Below are positions 19,567 to 20,329 of a stretch of DNA of 20,329 bases, piece by piece. Every line of letters starts with the position of its first letter. Positions within the stretch are counted from its first letter, which is position 1. A program made the translations under genes and the position numbers. Source of the stretch: a virus; the IMG/VR virus record IMGVR_UViG_3300020202_000230, positions 1 through 20,329 of that record. One strand, 5' to 3'. The notes below the pieces were generated by a model, which had not been told where the DNA came from, made no database searches, and saw only the letters and a program-made list of their open reading frames with translations.

Positions 19567-19878
19567 ATGCAAGATCCAAGAGAAGCGAAAGCCCTCTACA
19601 ACGCGGCCGGCGAGTCGCGCGTGGTGTACAACGAGACCGAGGAGCAGAAGGCGCGCGCCGCGGGCTTTACGCACGGCTACAAGTTCCGGGAGTACCCGAA
19701 GTCGCTCTATCAGGGCGGCGAGCGCAGCGGGAAGCACCGCGTGGTGGCGAGCGAGTCCGAGGAGCGCGCGGCGCGCAAGGACGGCTACAAGATGCTCGAC
19801 GCCGACCTCGACAAGGCCGCAGCCGCGCGCCTGGCGCCGGCCGAAGAGCCGGCGGCCGAGAAGAAGGGCAAGAAGTAA
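19567..19878 (+). CDS. Small protein with two internal repeats (103 aa)
   Basis: The 103-residue product carries two versions of one motif: R-V-V-Y-N-E-T-E-E-Q-K-A-R-A-A-G-F near residue 18 and R-V-V-A-S-E-S-E-E-R-A-A-R-K-D-G-Y near residue 58, each followed by an aromatic residue and a Lys or Met. Between them lies Y-P-K-S-L-Y-Q-G-G. The end is basic and Ala/Pro-rich. AGGGAGAAC precedes the ATG. I have the impression that similar proteins sit beside gp4-like genes in other podophages, but this is memory rather than a match. The role is unknown. Confidence 0.68.
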   Translation: MQDPREAKALYNAAGESRVVYNETEEQKARAAGFTHGYKFREYPKSLYQGGERSGKHRVVASESEERAARKDGYKMLDADLDKAAAARLAPAEEPAAEKKGKK

Positions 19879-19884
19879 CCGTCG

Positions 19885-20329
19885 GTGGCAACCGCCTCGG
19901 ACCTGATCACCCGCGCCCTGCGGCGCGTGCGAGCGATCGGCAAGGACCAGGTGCTGACCGCCGACGAGGCCGCCGACGCGCTTGCCGAGCTGAACGACAT
20001 GCTCGCCGAGTGGCGCAATGACGGGCTGATCGTCTTCAGGATCGTGCAGGAGAACTTCGCGCTCGTCGCGGGGCAGGCCTCGCGGACCATCGGGCCAACG
20101 GGCAACTTCGCGACCACGCGGCCTCTCAAGATCCTGGAGGGCTGCTTCGTGCGGCGCAGCGGGGTAGATCATCAGGTCAAGGTGCTCGACGACCGGACCC
20201 TCTTCGACCGCTGGCCGGTGAAGACCACGCAGGGGCTCGTCGAGGCGCTCTACTACGACCCGACCGTCACGAACGGCACGCTCTACTTCAAGCCGGTTCC
20301 GGACGCGGCGGACACCATCTTCCTCAACT
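19885..20329 (+). CDS. P22 gp4-like tail accessory factor (cut by right edge)
   Basis: The frame opens with GTG 19885 after an in-frame stop at 19876-19878 and runs 148 codons to the right edge. The first residues (A-S-D-L-I-T-R-A-L-R-R-V, T-A-D-E-A-A-D-A-L-A-E-L-N-D-M-L-A-E-W) match the helical start of gp4-type head-tail adaptors. They are followed by F-A-L-V-A-G-Q, T-I-G-P-T-G-N-F, R-P-L-K-I and a beta region. P22 gp4 (166 residues) binds below the portal and, with gp10 and gp26, closes the head after packaging. No clear ribosome-binding site precedes the GTG, so coupling with the previous gene is likely. Confidence 0.75.
   Translation, partial: MATASDLITRALRRVRAIGKDQVLTADEAADALAELNDMLAEWRNDGLIVFRIVQENFALVAGQASRTIGPTGNFATTRPLKILEGCFVRRSGVDHQVKVLDDRTLFDRWPVKTTQGLVEALYYDPTVTNGTLYFKPVPDAADTIFLN

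Noticed and set aside
1-20329. CRISPR array, tRNA, insertion sequence, toxin-antitoxin pair or recognised defence system
   Set aside because: No regular spaced repeats, cloverleaf, transposase motifs or terminal repeats were seen. The small regulators fit phage control better than a toxin pair, since no toxin partner is visible.

Overview
The window is one continuous stretch of a temperate bacteriophage genome (an integrated prophage or a phage contig). No host housekeeping gene is visible. High GC content, frequent GTG starts and stop/start overlaps at nearly every gene junction suggest a high-GC proteobacterial host, probably a betaproteobacterium; this is inference, because the window holds no taxonomic marker. 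The head genes (P22-type portal, scaffold, P22-type coat protein, gp4-like tail accessory factor) indicate a short-tailed, P22-like virion. The early region is arranged like that of lambdoid phages.

Layout. (1) 1-2862, leftward: an early operon from a promoter at 2896-2924. It encodes a 21-residue hydrophobic peptide, two small proteins, a RecT annealase, a YqaJ/lambda-exo type exonuclease, a small protein and the N-terminal part of a tyrosine integrase that runs off the left edge. (2) 2863-4027: the immunity region. A leftward XRE repressor and a rightward Cro-like gene are flanked by five related operators, two at the left promoter and three between repressor and cro, followed by a YdaS-like regulator. 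(3) 3837-4407, leftward: a two-gene unit lying against the flow of the rightward early operon. It encodes a small lipoprotein with an exact HExxHxxGxxH zinc signature and a small partner protein. (4) 4485-7612, rightward: a ribbon-helix-helix protein, a repeat cluster, a 26-residue Arg/Trp-rich peptide, a protein with two predicted winged helices, a DnaB-type helicase and an O-like replication protein whose gene carries iteron-like repeats, a candidate origin. (5) 7622-9714: a nin-like block with a Lys-rich protein, a NinB-like protein, two zinc-ribbon proteins, a RuvC-like resolvase and a probable Q-type antiterminator. (6) 9711-9812: a strong sigma70 promoter followed closely by an intrinsic terminator, the arrangement expected of a Q-controlled late promoter. 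(7) 10014-20329, rightward: terminase small and large subunits, two unknown small proteins, portal, scaffold, coat, two tandem paralogous decoration/head-fibre-like proteins, a DUF115-like Rossmann enzyme, two consecutive proteins with Sec signal peptides (the second ends in an S74 intramolecular chaperone), a small repeat protein and a partial gp4-like factor.

Inferred logic: repressor and Cro compete for the five operators. Leftward transcription then supplies recombination and integration, rightward transcription supplies replication and finally Q, and Q lets RNA polymerase read past the terminator into packaging and head genes. No lysis cassette, tRNA, CRISPR array, insertion sequence or attachment site is visible. 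The least explained parts are the reversed lipoprotein unit, the near-leaderless cro arrangement, the coupled microproteins, and the signal peptides on two proteins in the virion operon.
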